Notes: a model not told the origin generated them from the sequence alone. 64,000 nt of DNA from Streptomyces nitrosporeus (GCF_008704555.1 NZ_CP023702.1:4402001-4466000), one strand, 5' to 3'. Positions 50,436-59,197 are shown, counted from the stretch's first letter. Translations and numbers: made by a program.

Positions 50436-50449
50436 TTACTCCGGAGTAA
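50436..50449. promoter_or_regulatory. Palindromic operator in fabG4/fadA2 divergent promoter
   Basis: TTACTCCGGAGTAA is a perfect 14-base palindrome in the 84-base divergent spacer, followed by another half-site-like ATTACTC at 50451. It lies 27 bases from the fabG4-like start and 43 bases from the thiolase start, so one bound repressor could block both. Resembles the tetR upstream element. Confidence 0.65.
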
Positions 50450-50470
50450 TATTACTCAAGGGTCAGGAGC

Positions 50471-50498
50471 TGGTCGAGATGAGTTGGTCGAGATGATT
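50471..50498 (+). repeat. 14-bp tandem duplication at the thiolase start
   Basis: TGGTCGAGATGAGT (50471-50484) is followed by TGGTCGAGATGATT (50485-50498). The first copy creates ATG 50479, a five-codon ORF (MSWSR) whose TGA overlaps the thiolase ATG at 50493. The ribosome-binding site CAGGAG (50464-50469) is well spaced for the first ATG, not the second. Confidence 0.85.
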
Positions 50499-51761
50499 CC
50501 CCTCGCGCTTCCCGCACCGCGCCGGGTCGCCGTCATCGGCGGGAGCCGCATCCCGTTCGCCCGTGCCGACGGCCCGTACGCCGAGGCGTCCAACCAGCAG
50601 ATGCTGACCGCCGCGCTGGACGGCCTGGCCGAGCGCTTCGGCCTGCGGGGGCAGCGGGTCGGAGAGTTCGTCGCGGGCGCCGTACTGAAGCACAGCCGGG
50701 ACTTCAACCTCGCCCGGGAGACGGTGCTGGGCTCCGTCCTCGACCCGCGCACCCCGGCGTACGACATCCAGCAGGCCTGCGGCACCGGCCTCCAGGCCGT
50801 GATCGCCGCCGCGAACAAGATCGCCCTCGGGGCGGTGGACTCCGCGGTCGCGGGCGGCGCGGACACCGCCAGCGACGCGCCGCTCGGTGTCAACGACCGG
50901 CTGCGCAGGATCCTGCTGGAGGCGCGCCGCGCCCCGTCGGCCGCGGCCCGGATCAAGGCCCTGGCCGCCGTACGCCCCCGTCATCTGGTGCCCGACATCC
51001 CGCGCAACGCCGAACCCCGCACCGGGCTCTCGATGGGCGAGCACGCGGCCGTCACCGCCCGGAAGTGGGGTGTCACCCGCGCGGACCAGGACCTGCTGGC
51101 GGCCACCAGCCATCAGCGGCTCGCCGCCGCGTACGAGCGGGGCTTCCTGGACGACCTGGTCGTCCCCTACCGCGGGCTGGAACGCGACCAGAACCTCCGG
51201 CCCGGCTCCACCGCCGGCGCACTCGCCGCCCTGAAACCGGTGTTCGGCACCGGACACCCGGACGCGACCATGACGGCGGGCAACTCGACCCCGCTCACCG
51301 ACGGGGCGGCGACCGTGCTGCTGGCGAGCGAGGAATGGGCCCGGGAACGCGGCCTGGAACCGCTCGCCTGGCTGTCGCTGTACGAGACCGCCGCCGTGGA
51401 CCACGTCGGCGGTGAGGACGGCCTGCTGATGGCGCCCGCCCACGCCGTACCGCGGATGCTGGAACGCGCCGGGCTGGGCATCGAGGACTTCGACCTCTTC
51501 GAGATCCACGAGGCCTTCGCCTCCCAGGTGCTGGCCACCCTGGCTGCCTGGGAGAAGCAGGGCCTGGCCGCGGTGGACCGGGAGAAACTGAACGTGGCCG
51601 GGTCCTCGCTCGCCACCGGGCACCCGTTCGCCGCGACCGGTGCCCGGATCGTGGCGACCCTGGCCAAGCTGCTGGCCGAACGGGACGCGCCGGGGCGCGG
51701 CCTGATCTCCATATGCGCGGCCGGCGGCCAGGGGGTGACCGCCGTCCTCGAACGCCCCTGA
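50493..51761 (+). CDS. Acetyl-CoA C-acetyltransferase (thiolase), FadA2-like
   Basis: This 422-residue thiolase has VIGGSRIPFARADGPYAE, the nucleophile Cys in AYDIQQACGTGLQAV, FEIHEAFASQVLATL (active His), NVAGSSLATGHPFAATGAR (GHP) and the terminal SICAAGGQGVTAVLE with the second Cys. It cleaves 3-ketoacyl-CoA or condenses acyl-CoAs. It is divergent from fabG4/htdX and 134 bases upstream of an acyl-CoA ligase. The ATG lies in the second copy of a 14-bp duplication. Confidence 0.92.
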   Translation: MIPLALPAPRRVAVIGGSRIPFARADGPYAEASNQQMLTAALDGLAERFGLRGQRVGEFVAGAVLKHSRDFNLARETVLGSVLDPRTPAYDIQQACGTGLQAVIAAANKIALGAVDSAVAGGADTASDAPLGVNDRLRRILLEARRAPSAAARIKALAAVRPRHLVPDIPRNAEPRTGLSMGEHAAVTARKWGVTRADQDLLAATSHQRLAAAYERGFLDDLVVPYRGLERDQNLRPGSTAGALAALKPVFGTGHPDATMTAGNSTPLTDGAATVLLASEEWARERGLEPLAWLSLYETAAVDHVGGEDGLLMAPAHAVPRMLERAGLGIEDFDLFEIHEAFASQVLATLAAWEKQGLAAVDREKLNVAGSSLATGHPFAATGARIVATLAKLLAERDAPGRGLISICAAGGQGVTAVLERP

Positions 51762-51895
51762 CCACCCGCCGGGAACGCCCGCGCCCCCGCGCGGGTCCTC
51801 GGCGCCGCACACGTACGACCCCGCGCACCCAGCAGCCGCACCCGCGCCGGCCCACGGACGGGCCCGGTGCCGGACCCCATGTCGAGGAGCCGCCC

Positions 51896-53818
51896 GTGTC
51901 CATGCCCGCCTCCACCACCGCGCCCGCCGCCGCGCCCTCCGCTCCCGTCCTGGTCGAGCCGGCCAAGGTCAGGGCGGCGGACGGCACCGTTCGGGAGGTG
52001 TCCGTCCCGCCCTTCGCACCGGCCGTACGGCGCGGCTCGCTCGCCGAGATCCCGTTCGACAACGCCCGTGAGGCCCCCGCCGAGGCCGTGCTGAGCCGCA
52101 AACAGCCCGGCGGCGGCTGGCAGGACGTCACCGCGGCCGCCTTCGCCGACGAGGTCCGGGCCGTGGCCAAGGGCCTGATCGCCGAGGGCCTCCAGGCCGG
52201 CGACCGGATCGCGATCATGTCCCGTACGACCTACGAGTGGACCCTGCTCGACTTCGCCGCCTGGGCCGCGGGCCTGGTCACCGTGCCCGTCTACCCGACC
52301 TCCTCCGCCTTCCAGACACGCTGGATCCTCCAGGACTCCGGGGCCGTCGCCTGTGCCGTGGAGACGAAGGAGCAGGGGCGGCTGGTCAGCCAGGAGCGCC
52401 GGGAGCTGAGCGGACTGCTCCACCTCTGGCAGTTCGACACCGGTGCCATCGGCCGGCTGAAGGCGGCCGGCGAGGACGTCCCCGACGCGGTCGTCGCCGC
52501 CCGCCGCGCCACCCTGGAACCGGACAGCCCCGCCACCCTCGTCTACACCTCGGGCACCACGGGCCGCCCCAAGGGGTGCGTCCTGTCCCACGGCAACTTC
52601 TTCGCCGAGGTCGACAACGCCATCGAACTCCTCCACCCGGTCTTCAAGTCCGTCTCCAGGGAACCGGCGTCCACCCTGCTCTTCCTGCCCCTCTCCCATG
52701 TCTTCGGGCGGATGGTCGCGATCGGCTGCCTCCGCGCCCGGGTCCGGCTCGGGCACGCGCCGTCCATCAGGACCGAGGACCTGCTGGAGGACCTGGCCGG
52801 TTTCAAGCCGACCTTCCTGCTGGCCATCCCCTACGTCCTGGAGAAGGTCTACAACACCGGCCGGGCCACCGCCGAGAACATGGGCCGCGCCTCGTCCTTC
52901 GACCGCGCCGCCCGCATCGCGCAGCGCTACGGCGAGGCGGTCGAGGCCGCCCAGCACGGCACCGGACCCGGCCCCGGGCTCGGCCTGCGGGCCGCCCGCG
53001 CGCTGTACGACCCGCTGGTCTACCGGCGCATCAGGGCCGCCCTGGGCGGACACGTCCGGTACGCGATCTGCGGCGGCTCCCCGCTGGGCCACCGGCTCGC
53101 CGCCTTCTACGCGGGCGCCGGCATCCAGATATTCGAGGGGTACGGACTGACGGAGACCACCGCCGCCGCGACCGTCACCCCGCCCCTCAGGCCCCGGCTC
53201 GGCACCGTGGGCTGGCCGCTGCCGGGCACCGCCGTACGGATCGCCGACGACGGGGAGGTACTGCTCGGCGGCGGCCAGGTCTTCCGGGGCTACTGGGACT
53301 CCGCGCGCGGCGAGGCGGTGTCCGGACCGGACGGCGGCTGGTTCGCCACGGGCGACCTGGGGACGCTGGACGAGGACGGCTACCTGACGATCACCGGCCG
53401 CAAGAAGGACATCCTCATCACCTCGGGCGGCAAGAACGTCACCCCCGCACCGCTGGAGGACTGGCTGCGCGCCCACCCGCTGGTCGGCCAGTGCATGGTC
53501 GTCGGCGACGGCAAGCCGTTCGTCAGCGCCCTGATCACCCTGGAACCGGACGGCATCGCCCACTGGCGCCGGATGCGGAAGAAGCAGGACCTGCCGCTGC
53601 GGGAACTGGCCGAGGACGAGGAGCTGAGGGAGACGCTGCAACGCGCCGTGGACGAGGCCAACCGGCTGGTCTCACGCGCCGAGTCCATCCGCAAGTTCAC
53701 CGTGCTGACCCGTGACTTCACCGAGGAGAGCGGCCACCTGACACCGTCCCTGAAGCTGAAGCGGGACGCGATCACCCGGGACTTCGCGGCGGAGATCGAG
53801 GCCCTGTACCGGAAGTAG
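51896..53818 (+). CDS. AMP-binding long-chain acyl-CoA synthetase
   Basis: This 640-residue adenylate-forming enzyme has the P-loop LVYTSGTTGRPKGCVLSHGN, LPLSHVFGRM, GYGLTETTAAATV, the WFATGDLG hinge-region Asp, and KDILITSGGKNVTPAPLED. The family is the FadD15/long-chain type. It activates fatty acids to acyl-CoA using ATP. The N-terminal ~25 residues are Ala/Pro-rich. GAGGAG lies 6 bases before GTG 51896. It is probably transcribed with the thiolase. Confidence 0.93.
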   Translation: MSMPASTTAPAAAPSAPVLVEPAKVRAADGTVREVSVPPFAPAVRRGSLAEIPFDNAREAPAEAVLSRKQPGGGWQDVTAAAFADEVRAVAKGLIAEGLQAGDRIAIMSRTTYEWTLLDFAAWAAGLVTVPVYPTSSAFQTRWILQDSGAVACAVETKEQGRLVSQERRELSGLLHLWQFDTGAIGRLKAAGEDVPDAVVAARRATLEPDSPATLVYTSGTTGRPKGCVLSHGNFFAEVDNAIELLHPVFKSVSREPASTLLFLPLSHVFGRMVAIGCLRARVRLGHAPSIRTEDLLEDLAGFKPTFLLAIPYVLEKVYNTGRATAENMGRASSFDRAARIAQRYGEAVEAAQHGTGPGPGLGLRAARALYDPLVYRRIRAALGGHVRYAICGGSPLGHRLAAFYAGAGIQIFEGYGLTETTAAATVTPPLRPRLGTVGWPLPGTAVRIADDGEVLLGGGQVFRGYWDSARGEAVSGPDGGWFATGDLGTLDEDGYLTITGRKKDILITSGGKNVTPAPLEDWLRAHPLVGQCMVVGDGKPFVSALITLEPDGIAHWRRMRKKQDLPLRELAEDEELRETLQRAVDEANRLVSRAESIRKFTVLTRDFTEESGHLTPSLKLKRDAITRDFAAEIEALYRK

Positions 53819-53830
53819 GGGCCCGCACGG

Positions 53831-53902
53831 CACTCCGCACCCACGCGGCACTCCGCACCCGCACGGCACCCCGCACCCACGCGGTACGCCGCACCCACGC
53901 GG
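53831..53902. repeat. Tandem repeat, four copies of an 18-bp unit
   Basis: Units at 53831-53848, 53849-53866, 53867-53884 and 53885-53902 share the pattern CACTCCGCACCCACGCGG with one to four changes each. It starts 13 bases after the ligase stop and is non-coding. The rest of the spacer to 54086 shows nothing recognisable beyond the next ribosome-binding site. Confidence 0.8.
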
Positions 53903-54086
53903 TACGCGGGCCCATGGCACTTTGGCCCCGTACCGCGGTCCGGCCGCCCCCGGCGCGGTGGCGGCCGGACCGGGGGGTGGCCGGAAACGGATGTGCGCGC
54001 GGGGTGCGGTCTCTCCGGTACGGCCCCCGTACGGGCCCGTACGGCATAGCGTGGGCCCGTCACGGCCGGCCATGGAGGTGCCTCGT

Positions 54087-54932
54087 ATGCGGATCGCCAC
54101 AACGATCTTCCTCACCGATGAGACGATCACACCGGTACGGCTCGCGCGAGAGCTGGAACAGCGGGGTTTCGGCGGACTGTACCTGCCCGAACACACCCAC
54201 ATCCCCGTCAGCCGGGAGAGCCCCTACCCGGGGGGCGGCGACCTCCCGGCGGAGTACGGCCGCACCCTCGACCCGTTCGTGGCCCTGGGCCAGGCGGCGG
54301 CGGTCACCGAACGGCTGGTCCTCGGAACCGGCATCACGCTGATCGCCCAGCACGACCCCATCGATCTGGCCAAACAGGCCGCCACCCTCGACCACCTCTC
54401 GGGCGGACGCTTCACCCTCGGCGTCGGCTTCGGGTGGAACGCGGAGGAGGCCGCCGACCACGGGGTGCGCTGGGCGACCCGGCGCGCCCTGGGCAGCGAC
54501 CGGCTGGCGCTGATGCGGGCCCTGTGGGCGGACGAACCGACCGCGTACGACGGCGAGTTCGGTTCCGTACGGGCGAGCCACGCCTACCCCAAGCCGGTCC
54601 AGGCGCCCCGCGGCCCGGTGTCCGGCCCGCGCACCCTCATCGGCGGGGCGGCCGGCCCGAAGCTCTTCGCGCAGATCGCCCGGGACGCCGACGGCTGGCT
54701 GCCGATCGGCGGAGGCGGCCTGACCGAGGCGCTGCCGAAGCTGCGTACGGTGTGGGAGGAGGCCGGCCGTGACCCGGAACACCTCCAGGTCGTCCCCTAC
54801 GGGGTCGTGCCCGGTCCCGGGAAGCTGGCGCACTTCGCCGGACTCGGTGTCGAGGAGGTCGTGCTCCAGCTGCCGTCCGCCGGTGAACGGGAGGTGCTGC
54901 GGGCCCTGGACGCGTACGCGGCGTACCTCTGA
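54087..54932 (+). CDS. LLM class F420-dependent oxidoreductase
   Basis: This 281-residue luciferase-like monooxygenase-fold protein belongs to the TIGR03619-type F420 group. It has FGGLYLPEHTHIPVSR, TERLVLGTGITLIAQHDPIDLAKQAATLDHLSGGRFTLGVG and RTLIGGAAGPKLFAQIARDADGW. F420 use is inferred from the family; fbiC for F420 synthesis lies 4.3 kb downstream. GGAGGTG precedes ATG 54087. Confidence 0.9.
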   Translation: MRIATTIFLTDETITPVRLARELEQRGFGGLYLPEHTHIPVSRESPYPGGGDLPAEYGRTLDPFVALGQAAAVTERLVLGTGITLIAQHDPIDLAKQAATLDHLSGGRFTLGVGFGWNAEEAADHGVRWATRRALGSDRLALMRALWADEPTAYDGEFGSVRASHAYPKPVQAPRGPVSGPRTLIGGAAGPKLFAQIARDADGWLPIGGGGLTEALPKLRTVWEEAGRDPEHLQVVPYGVVPGPGKLAHFAGLGVEEVVLQLPSAGEREVLRALDAYAAYL

Positions 54933-55076
54933 GCGGGGCGCGAGGGTGGCGGGGCTCACCCCCGGTCCGGCCGGGTGTGCAACCGGCAAGGCTAAAATCG
55001 CATCTATCACCTCCGGACATCGATGGTGCGGCCCGCGTGCGTGTGTGTGCTCGGCTGCCACGGGAGCGGGAGCACG

Positions 55077-56561
55077 ATGAACAGGCCGTTGCGCCATATA
55101 GCCATCTTCTGCGGGCTGCTGATGCTGGCCCTGCTGATACGGACGAACTGGCTGCAGTTCGCCAAGAGTGAGGAGCTCGCCACCCACGAGCACAACCGCC
55201 GGGTGAAGATCACGCAGTTCGCGACCCCGCGCGGCGACATCATCGTGGGCGGCAAGGCGATCACCGGGTCGAAGGAGGTCGAGGGGACCGACTTCAAGTA
55301 CCAGCGGACCTTCAAGCAGGGCAAGATGTACGCCCCGGTCACCGGCTACGCCTCGCAGGCGCAGGGCATGTCGCTGCTGGAGAAGACCTACGACAGCATC
55401 CTCAGCGGCGAGGACGAGCGCTTCGCCTTCCGGCACGCCAAGGACATCCTCACCGGGGAGCCCCGGCGCGGCGGCGACGTGATCACCACGATCGACCCGA
55501 AGGCCCAGGAGGCCGGCTACAAGGGGCTCTCCGAGCTGGACGCCCGGGGCGCGGTCGTCGCCCTGGAGCCGTCGACCGGCAAGGTGCTCGCCCTGGTCTC
55601 GACCCCCTCGTACGACCCGTCGGTCTTCGCCGGCAACTCCTTCAAGGAGGGCGACCGCTTCCAGGCGCTCGTCGACGCCAAGAGCAAGCCGCTGGCCAAC
55701 CGCCCGCTGCGCGAGACCTTCCCGCCCGGTTCCACCTTCAAGATCCTCACGGCCGCCGCCGCCCTGGAGCACGGCGTCATCTCGGACGTGGACGCGCCGA
55801 CCGACGCGAAGTCCCCGTACAAGCTGCCGATGTCCAGCACCACGATCAGCAGCGAGGCCGGCGACGCGGTGTGCGACAAGGCGTCGATGAAGACGGCCAT
55901 GCAGTACTCCTGCAACAACGTCTTCCTGGACGCGGCGCTCAAGGTCGGCGACGAGAAGATGCGGGAGACGGCCGAGAAGTTCGGCTTCAACGAGGACGTC
56001 TACTCCGACGCCTTCGGTGACATGCTCGCCACGAAGAGCATCTACCCGGAGAAGCTGGACGAGCCCGGCACCGCCCTGACGGGTATGGGCCAGGGCAGCC
56101 TCACCAGCACCCCGATGCAGATGGCGATGGTCACGGCGGCGCTCGCCAACGGCGGCAAGCTGATGCAGCCGCACATCGTGGAGAAGCTCCAGGGCCCGGA
56201 CCTCTCCACCCTGGAGGAGTTCGAGCCCCAGGAGATGAGCCAGGCGGTCTCCGAGGAGACCGCCAAGAAGGTCCAGGAGATGATGGAGTTCACCGCCAGG
56301 GAGGGCAGCGCGAAGCCCGCCCTGATCGACGGTGTGACGGTGGGCGGCAAGACCGGTACGGCGCAGCGCGGCAACGACGTGAGCAAGGAGGTCCCGTACG
56401 GCTGGTTCGTGTCGTACGGCAAGAACAGCGACGGCCGCGCGGTCGCGGTCGCGGTCTTCATCGACCCGACCGCGATGGACATCTCCCGCTCGGACATCTC
56501 CGGCGGCCGGCTCGGCGGCCCGATCGCCAAGAGGGTGATGCAGGCGGTGCTGGGCAAGTAG
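55077..56561 (+). CDS. Class B penicillin-binding protein (transpeptidase)
   Basis: This 494-residue protein has one N-terminal membrane anchor (HIAIFCGLLMLALLIRTNWL), a short PBP dimer domain, and a transpeptidase domain. Its three motifs are SxxK in PPGSTFKILT (Ser219, Lys222), SxN in YSCNN (Ser278) and KTG in GGKTGTAQRG (Lys425). It cross-links peptidoglycan outside the membrane and is the beta-lactam target. It resembles the Streptomyces PBP2/PbpA group linked to growth or sporulation. ATG 55077 is preceded by GGGAG. Confidence 0.93.
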   Translation: MNRPLRHIAIFCGLLMLALLIRTNWLQFAKSEELATHEHNRRVKITQFATPRGDIIVGGKAITGSKEVEGTDFKYQRTFKQGKMYAPVTGYASQAQGMSLLEKTYDSILSGEDERFAFRHAKDILTGEPRRGGDVITTIDPKAQEAGYKGLSELDARGAVVALEPSTGKVLALVSTPSYDPSVFAGNSFKEGDRFQALVDAKSKPLANRPLRETFPPGSTFKILTAAAALEHGVISDVDAPTDAKSPYKLPMSSTTISSEAGDAVCDKASMKTAMQYSCNNVFLDAALKVGDEKMRETAEKFGFNEDVYSDAFGDMLATKSIYPEKLDEPGTALTGMGQGSLTSTPMQMAMVTAALANGGKLMQPHIVEKLQGPDLSTLEEFEPQEMSQAVSEETAKKVQEMMEFTAREGSAKPALIDGVTVGGKTGTAQRGNDVSKEVPYGWFVSYGKNSDGRAVAVAVFIDPTAMDISRSDISGGRLGGPIAKRVMQAVLGK

Positions 56562-56573
56562 GCCGTGACACAG

Positions 56574-56607
56574 GAGGGCGCCGGCTCGGATTTGAGCCGG
56601 CGCCCTC
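56574..56607. terminator. Bidirectional terminator after PBP gene
   Basis: 56574-56587 is the exact reverse complement of 56594-56607 with loop GGATTT. It lies between the convergent PBP and toxin genes. Confidence 0.85.
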
Positions 56608-56623
56608 GCGCGTGGGGGCGGTC

Positions 56624-56875
56624 TCAGCCGACGCGGCCCACATGGATGACGATGACGGTGATCTCCGTCTCCTTGATCTCGTACAGCACCCGGTAGCGCC
56701 CGACGTGCACGCGCCGCAGCGTGGGGGCGCCGTACGGGGCCGACCCCTCCGGTGAAGGGGCATGGGCCAGCAGATCGACGGCGTCCATCACCTGGCGCAG
56801 ACCGTCGGGGTCGTCCTTGAGGAATCGCGCGGCCTGGTCGATGGCATGCTCGTCCCAGGTGATCAGGTACGTCAA
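56624..56875 (-). CDS. RelE/ParE family toxin
   Basis: This 83-residue RelE/ParE-fold protein has YLITWDEHAIDQAARFL, APTLRRVHVGRYRVLYEI and a terminal ITVIVIHVGRVG strand. RelE toxins cut mRNA on the ribosome; ParE types poison gyrase; sequence alone does not decide. It overlaps the upstream antitoxin gene by 4 bases (ATGA), as in type II toxin-antitoxin operons. Confidence 0.9.
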   Translation of the reverse strand: MTYLITWDEHAIDQAARFLKDDPDGLRQVMDAVDLLAHAPSPEGSAPYGAPTLRRVHVGRYRVLYEIKETEITVIVIHVGRVG

Positions 56876-57126
56876 CGCTGCTCCAGGCCCAGTCGCGCGC
56901 GTACTTCCTCATGGGGAACGGTGGTCAGCGTGCCGGACGCCTGGCGCTCCCGGTACCGGGCGAGCGCGAGCGCGTCCTCGAGCTCGGCCAGTTCCTGCGG
57001 ATTGATGAGTATGGCGGCGGGCTGACCGTGGTCGGTGATGGTGATGCGTTCCCGCGCGTGCGAGGCCCTCCGGACGAGGGATCCGAACCGGGCGCGGGCT
57101 TCGGTGAGGGGCAGCGTGTCACTCAT
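56872..57126 (-). CDS. Phd/YefM family antitoxin
   Basis: This 84-residue protein begins DTLPLTEARARFGSLVRRA and continues ERITITDHGQPAAILINPQELAELEDALAL, the Phd/YefM signature. The N-terminal half binds DNA to repress the operon; the C-terminal helix (ARYRERQASG and on) binds the toxin. Its ATG lies within the last codons of the membrane protein gene upstream (8-base overlap), so it may be cotranslated with that gene. Confidence 0.9.
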   Translation of the reverse strand: MSDTLPLTEARARFGSLVRRASHARERITITDHGQPAAILINPQELAELEDALALARYRERQASGTLTTVPHEEVRARLGLEQR

Positions 57127-58285
57127 GTGCAGAAGTGTACACTTCGCGCTGCTCCGGGTGGTCCGTGCCGCCCGCCGCCCGCAGCACCGCGGCGGCCACC
57201 ACCCCCGCCACCAGGCCGGAGGTCAGGGCGGCCGGGACGCCGCTGCCCAGGAGGCCCGAGAAGCGGTCCAGGCCCCAGCGCGTGCCCGAGTCCACGCAGA
57301 CGATCACGACGTGCAGCAGCTGGCTCGCCAGCAGGCCGATGACCGTCGCGCACACCGCCGCGGCGGCCGTCGCCGGGACGGTCACCCGGGTCAGCAGTCC
57401 GGGCAGCCACCGCAGCGCGCACCACACCACGGTGAGCAGCAGGACGTCGGCCGTCCGGTACAGCAGCCAGCGGCCCGCCGATCCGCCCGACGGGAAGTCC
57501 CAGCCGCCGAGCAGCAGCCACGTGCGCAGCAGTTCACCCGGTTCCGAGAACCGGCCGCCGAAGACCTCCACCCGCTGGACGGCCGCGGCCACCGGCTGGT
57601 ACGAGAGCACCACCAGCGACAGGGCGACGACCGCGGTCCCGGCGGTGGCCGCCAGGAGTGCGGCACGCTTCGGCACGGCCCGCCGGGGCGGCTCGCCGGC
57701 GTCCTCGACGGAGACCCGGGCCACCAGCGCGGTGACCACCGCCGCGAGCAGTGCGGCCGGCACCGTGATCTGGTGCCCGGAGGAGACCGCGCTCGCCAGC
57801 TGCGGCAGGAAGCGGTAGCTGCCGCGCCCGTGCGAAGCGATCAGCCACGGCGCGGAGACCGCCGTCGCCAGCATCCCCGCCACCATGCCCCAGGCCCACA
57901 CCGCGAGCAGCAGGGCGGGCATCCGGCCGTTCACCGGCGGCAGACGGCGGGCCAGGAGCAGCGCTCCGGGGACGAAGAGGAGGAGGACGCCGGCGAACCG
58001 TATCTGCATACCGGTCGCGTGGAGCGACAGGTAGTGCGCACCGTCCTCGGCGCCCGCGGGCTCCCCGATGTCACCCAGCACCCCGGCGCCGAACCGGACC
58101 GAGTCCGGCGGGTCGTACGACCAGGGGGTCAGCCACTGCTGGAGATCGGCGGTCATCCGTCCGCCGAGCGCGTCGGTGGTGCCCTGGAGGTGCAGCGCGT
58201 CCGCGCTCGCCCCCGCCCACCACAGCAGTGCCGTCAGCAGCAGGCCCCCGGCCAGTGCCGGTATCGCCGCGCGCCCGTATGTCAT
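57119..58285 (-). CDS. Hypothetical multi-helix membrane protein
   Basis: This 388-residue protein has about eight to nine hydrophobic segments (for example IPALAGGLLLTALLWWAGA, FAGVLLLFVPGALLLARRL, ITVPAALLAAVVTALVARV, TADVLLLTVVWCALRWLPG). An extracellular loop of ~60 residues after helix 1 is polar. No family motif is recognised; it resembles streptomycete permease-like proteins of unknown role. The start is ATG 58285. Its stop overlaps the antitoxin start. Confidence 0.75.
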   Translation of the reverse strand: MTYGRAAIPALAGGLLLTALLWWAGASADALHLQGTTDALGGRMTADLQQWLTPWSYDPPDSVRFGAGVLGDIGEPAGAEDGAHYLSLHATGMQIRFAGVLLLFVPGALLLARRLPPVNGRMPALLLAVWAWGMVAGMLATAVSAPWLIASHGRGSYRFLPQLASAVSSGHQITVPAALLAAVVTALVARVSVEDAGEPPRRAVPKRAALLAATAGTAVVALSLVVLSYQPVAAAVQRVEVFGGRFSEPGELLRTWLLLGGWDFPSGGSAGRWLLYRTADVLLLTVVWCALRWLPGLLTRVTVPATAAAAVCATVIGLLASQLLHVVIVCVDSGTRWGLDRFSGLLGSGVPAALTSGLVAGVVAAAVLRAAGGTDHPEQREVYTSAHE

Positions 58286-58431
58286 GAACCGCCCCCCCCG
58301 TGTCGGTGTGCCCGCGGGTCCGCCCGCTCGGCGGGGCACGCTGGGAGGCTACGGGGCGGTGATCACACGGGGGTCACGGCCGGGCAATGGCCTGTCCACG
58401 ACGCGGGCCCGGCCGCGCCGCCCGGTCCTCT

Positions 58432-59079
58432 TCACCGGGCGGCCCCGACCAGCGCCGGGAGGTCGGTCAGCGCGTTCACGCACCAGTCCGCCGCCGCCGT
58501 CACATCCGGGTGGTCCGCCCACCAGTGCCCGTACGCGCCACGGCGGATGTGGGCGGTCCGCAGCCCGGACGACCTGGCCGGGAACAGGTCGTCGGCCGGG
58601 TGGTCGCCGACGTACAGCGTGTCCTCGGCTGCCGCGCCGGAGACCTCCAGCACACGTGCGTAGAACGCCGGTTCCGGCTTGCTGACACCCCACTCCCCGG
58701 AGGTGGCCACCAGGTCCACGGGAAGGTCCAGGGCGCGCAGCAGCTCACCGGCCCGCGCGGTCCGGTCGCCGGCGACGACCACCCGCAGACCCAGTGACCG
58801 GAGTTCGGCCAGGGCCGGACGCACGTCGGGGTAGAGGTCGGTCTCGTCCAGGTGTTCGCCCCGCCCGGCGGCCACCCGGGCCCGGTACGCCTCGGCGACG
58901 TCCATGCCGGGGCGCAGGACGAGCAACGCGTCCGTGGCCGCGCGCCCTTGCGCGACGGCGGCACCGACGAGCGCGCTGACCGTGTGCGGCGGGACGCCCA
59001 GCCAGTCGGCCCAGGAAGCCCAGCGGCGGTCGTCGCGGACCAGGGTCTCGCCGATGTCGAAGACGATCGTTTCCATCAT
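58432..59079 (-). CDS. HAD family hydrolase
   Basis: This 215-residue haloacid-dehalogenase-fold protein has motif I VFDIGETLVRDD, where the usual second Asp is Gly (DxGxT), motif II VVVAGDRTAR, motif III Lys in WGVSKPEPAFYARVL and motif IV VGDHPADDLFPA. The cap is C1-type. The DxG variant is found in a subset of HAD-IA proteins; phosphatase activity is likely but could be weak. Start ATG 59079 or 59076. It is divergent from fbiC by 118 bases. Confidence 0.88.
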   Translation of the reverse strand: MMETIVFDIGETLVRDDRRWASWADWLGVPPHTVSALVGAAVAQGRAATDALLVLRPGMDVAEAYRARVAAGRGEHLDETDLYPDVRPALAELRSLGLRVVVAGDRTARAGELLRALDLPVDLVATSGEWGVSKPEPAFYARVLEVSGAAAEDTLYVGDHPADDLFPARSSGLRTAHIRRGAYGHWWADHPDVTAAADWCVNALTDLPALVGAAR

Positions 59080-59197
59080 CGTCCCGACCATAGGCGGCGA
59101 TCGGCGCACGACGGGCGAGGCGCCAGGGGACGCGGCGGAGGCCGCACCGGACAGAGGCACTGGTCCGGGCGTCCGTCACCGCTCGTATGCTCGGATC

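Noticed and set aside
54060..56912. 950-codon open frame antisense to the LLM and PBP genes
   Set aside because: Crosses two well-supported genes and a terminator; composition is that of an antisense shadow.
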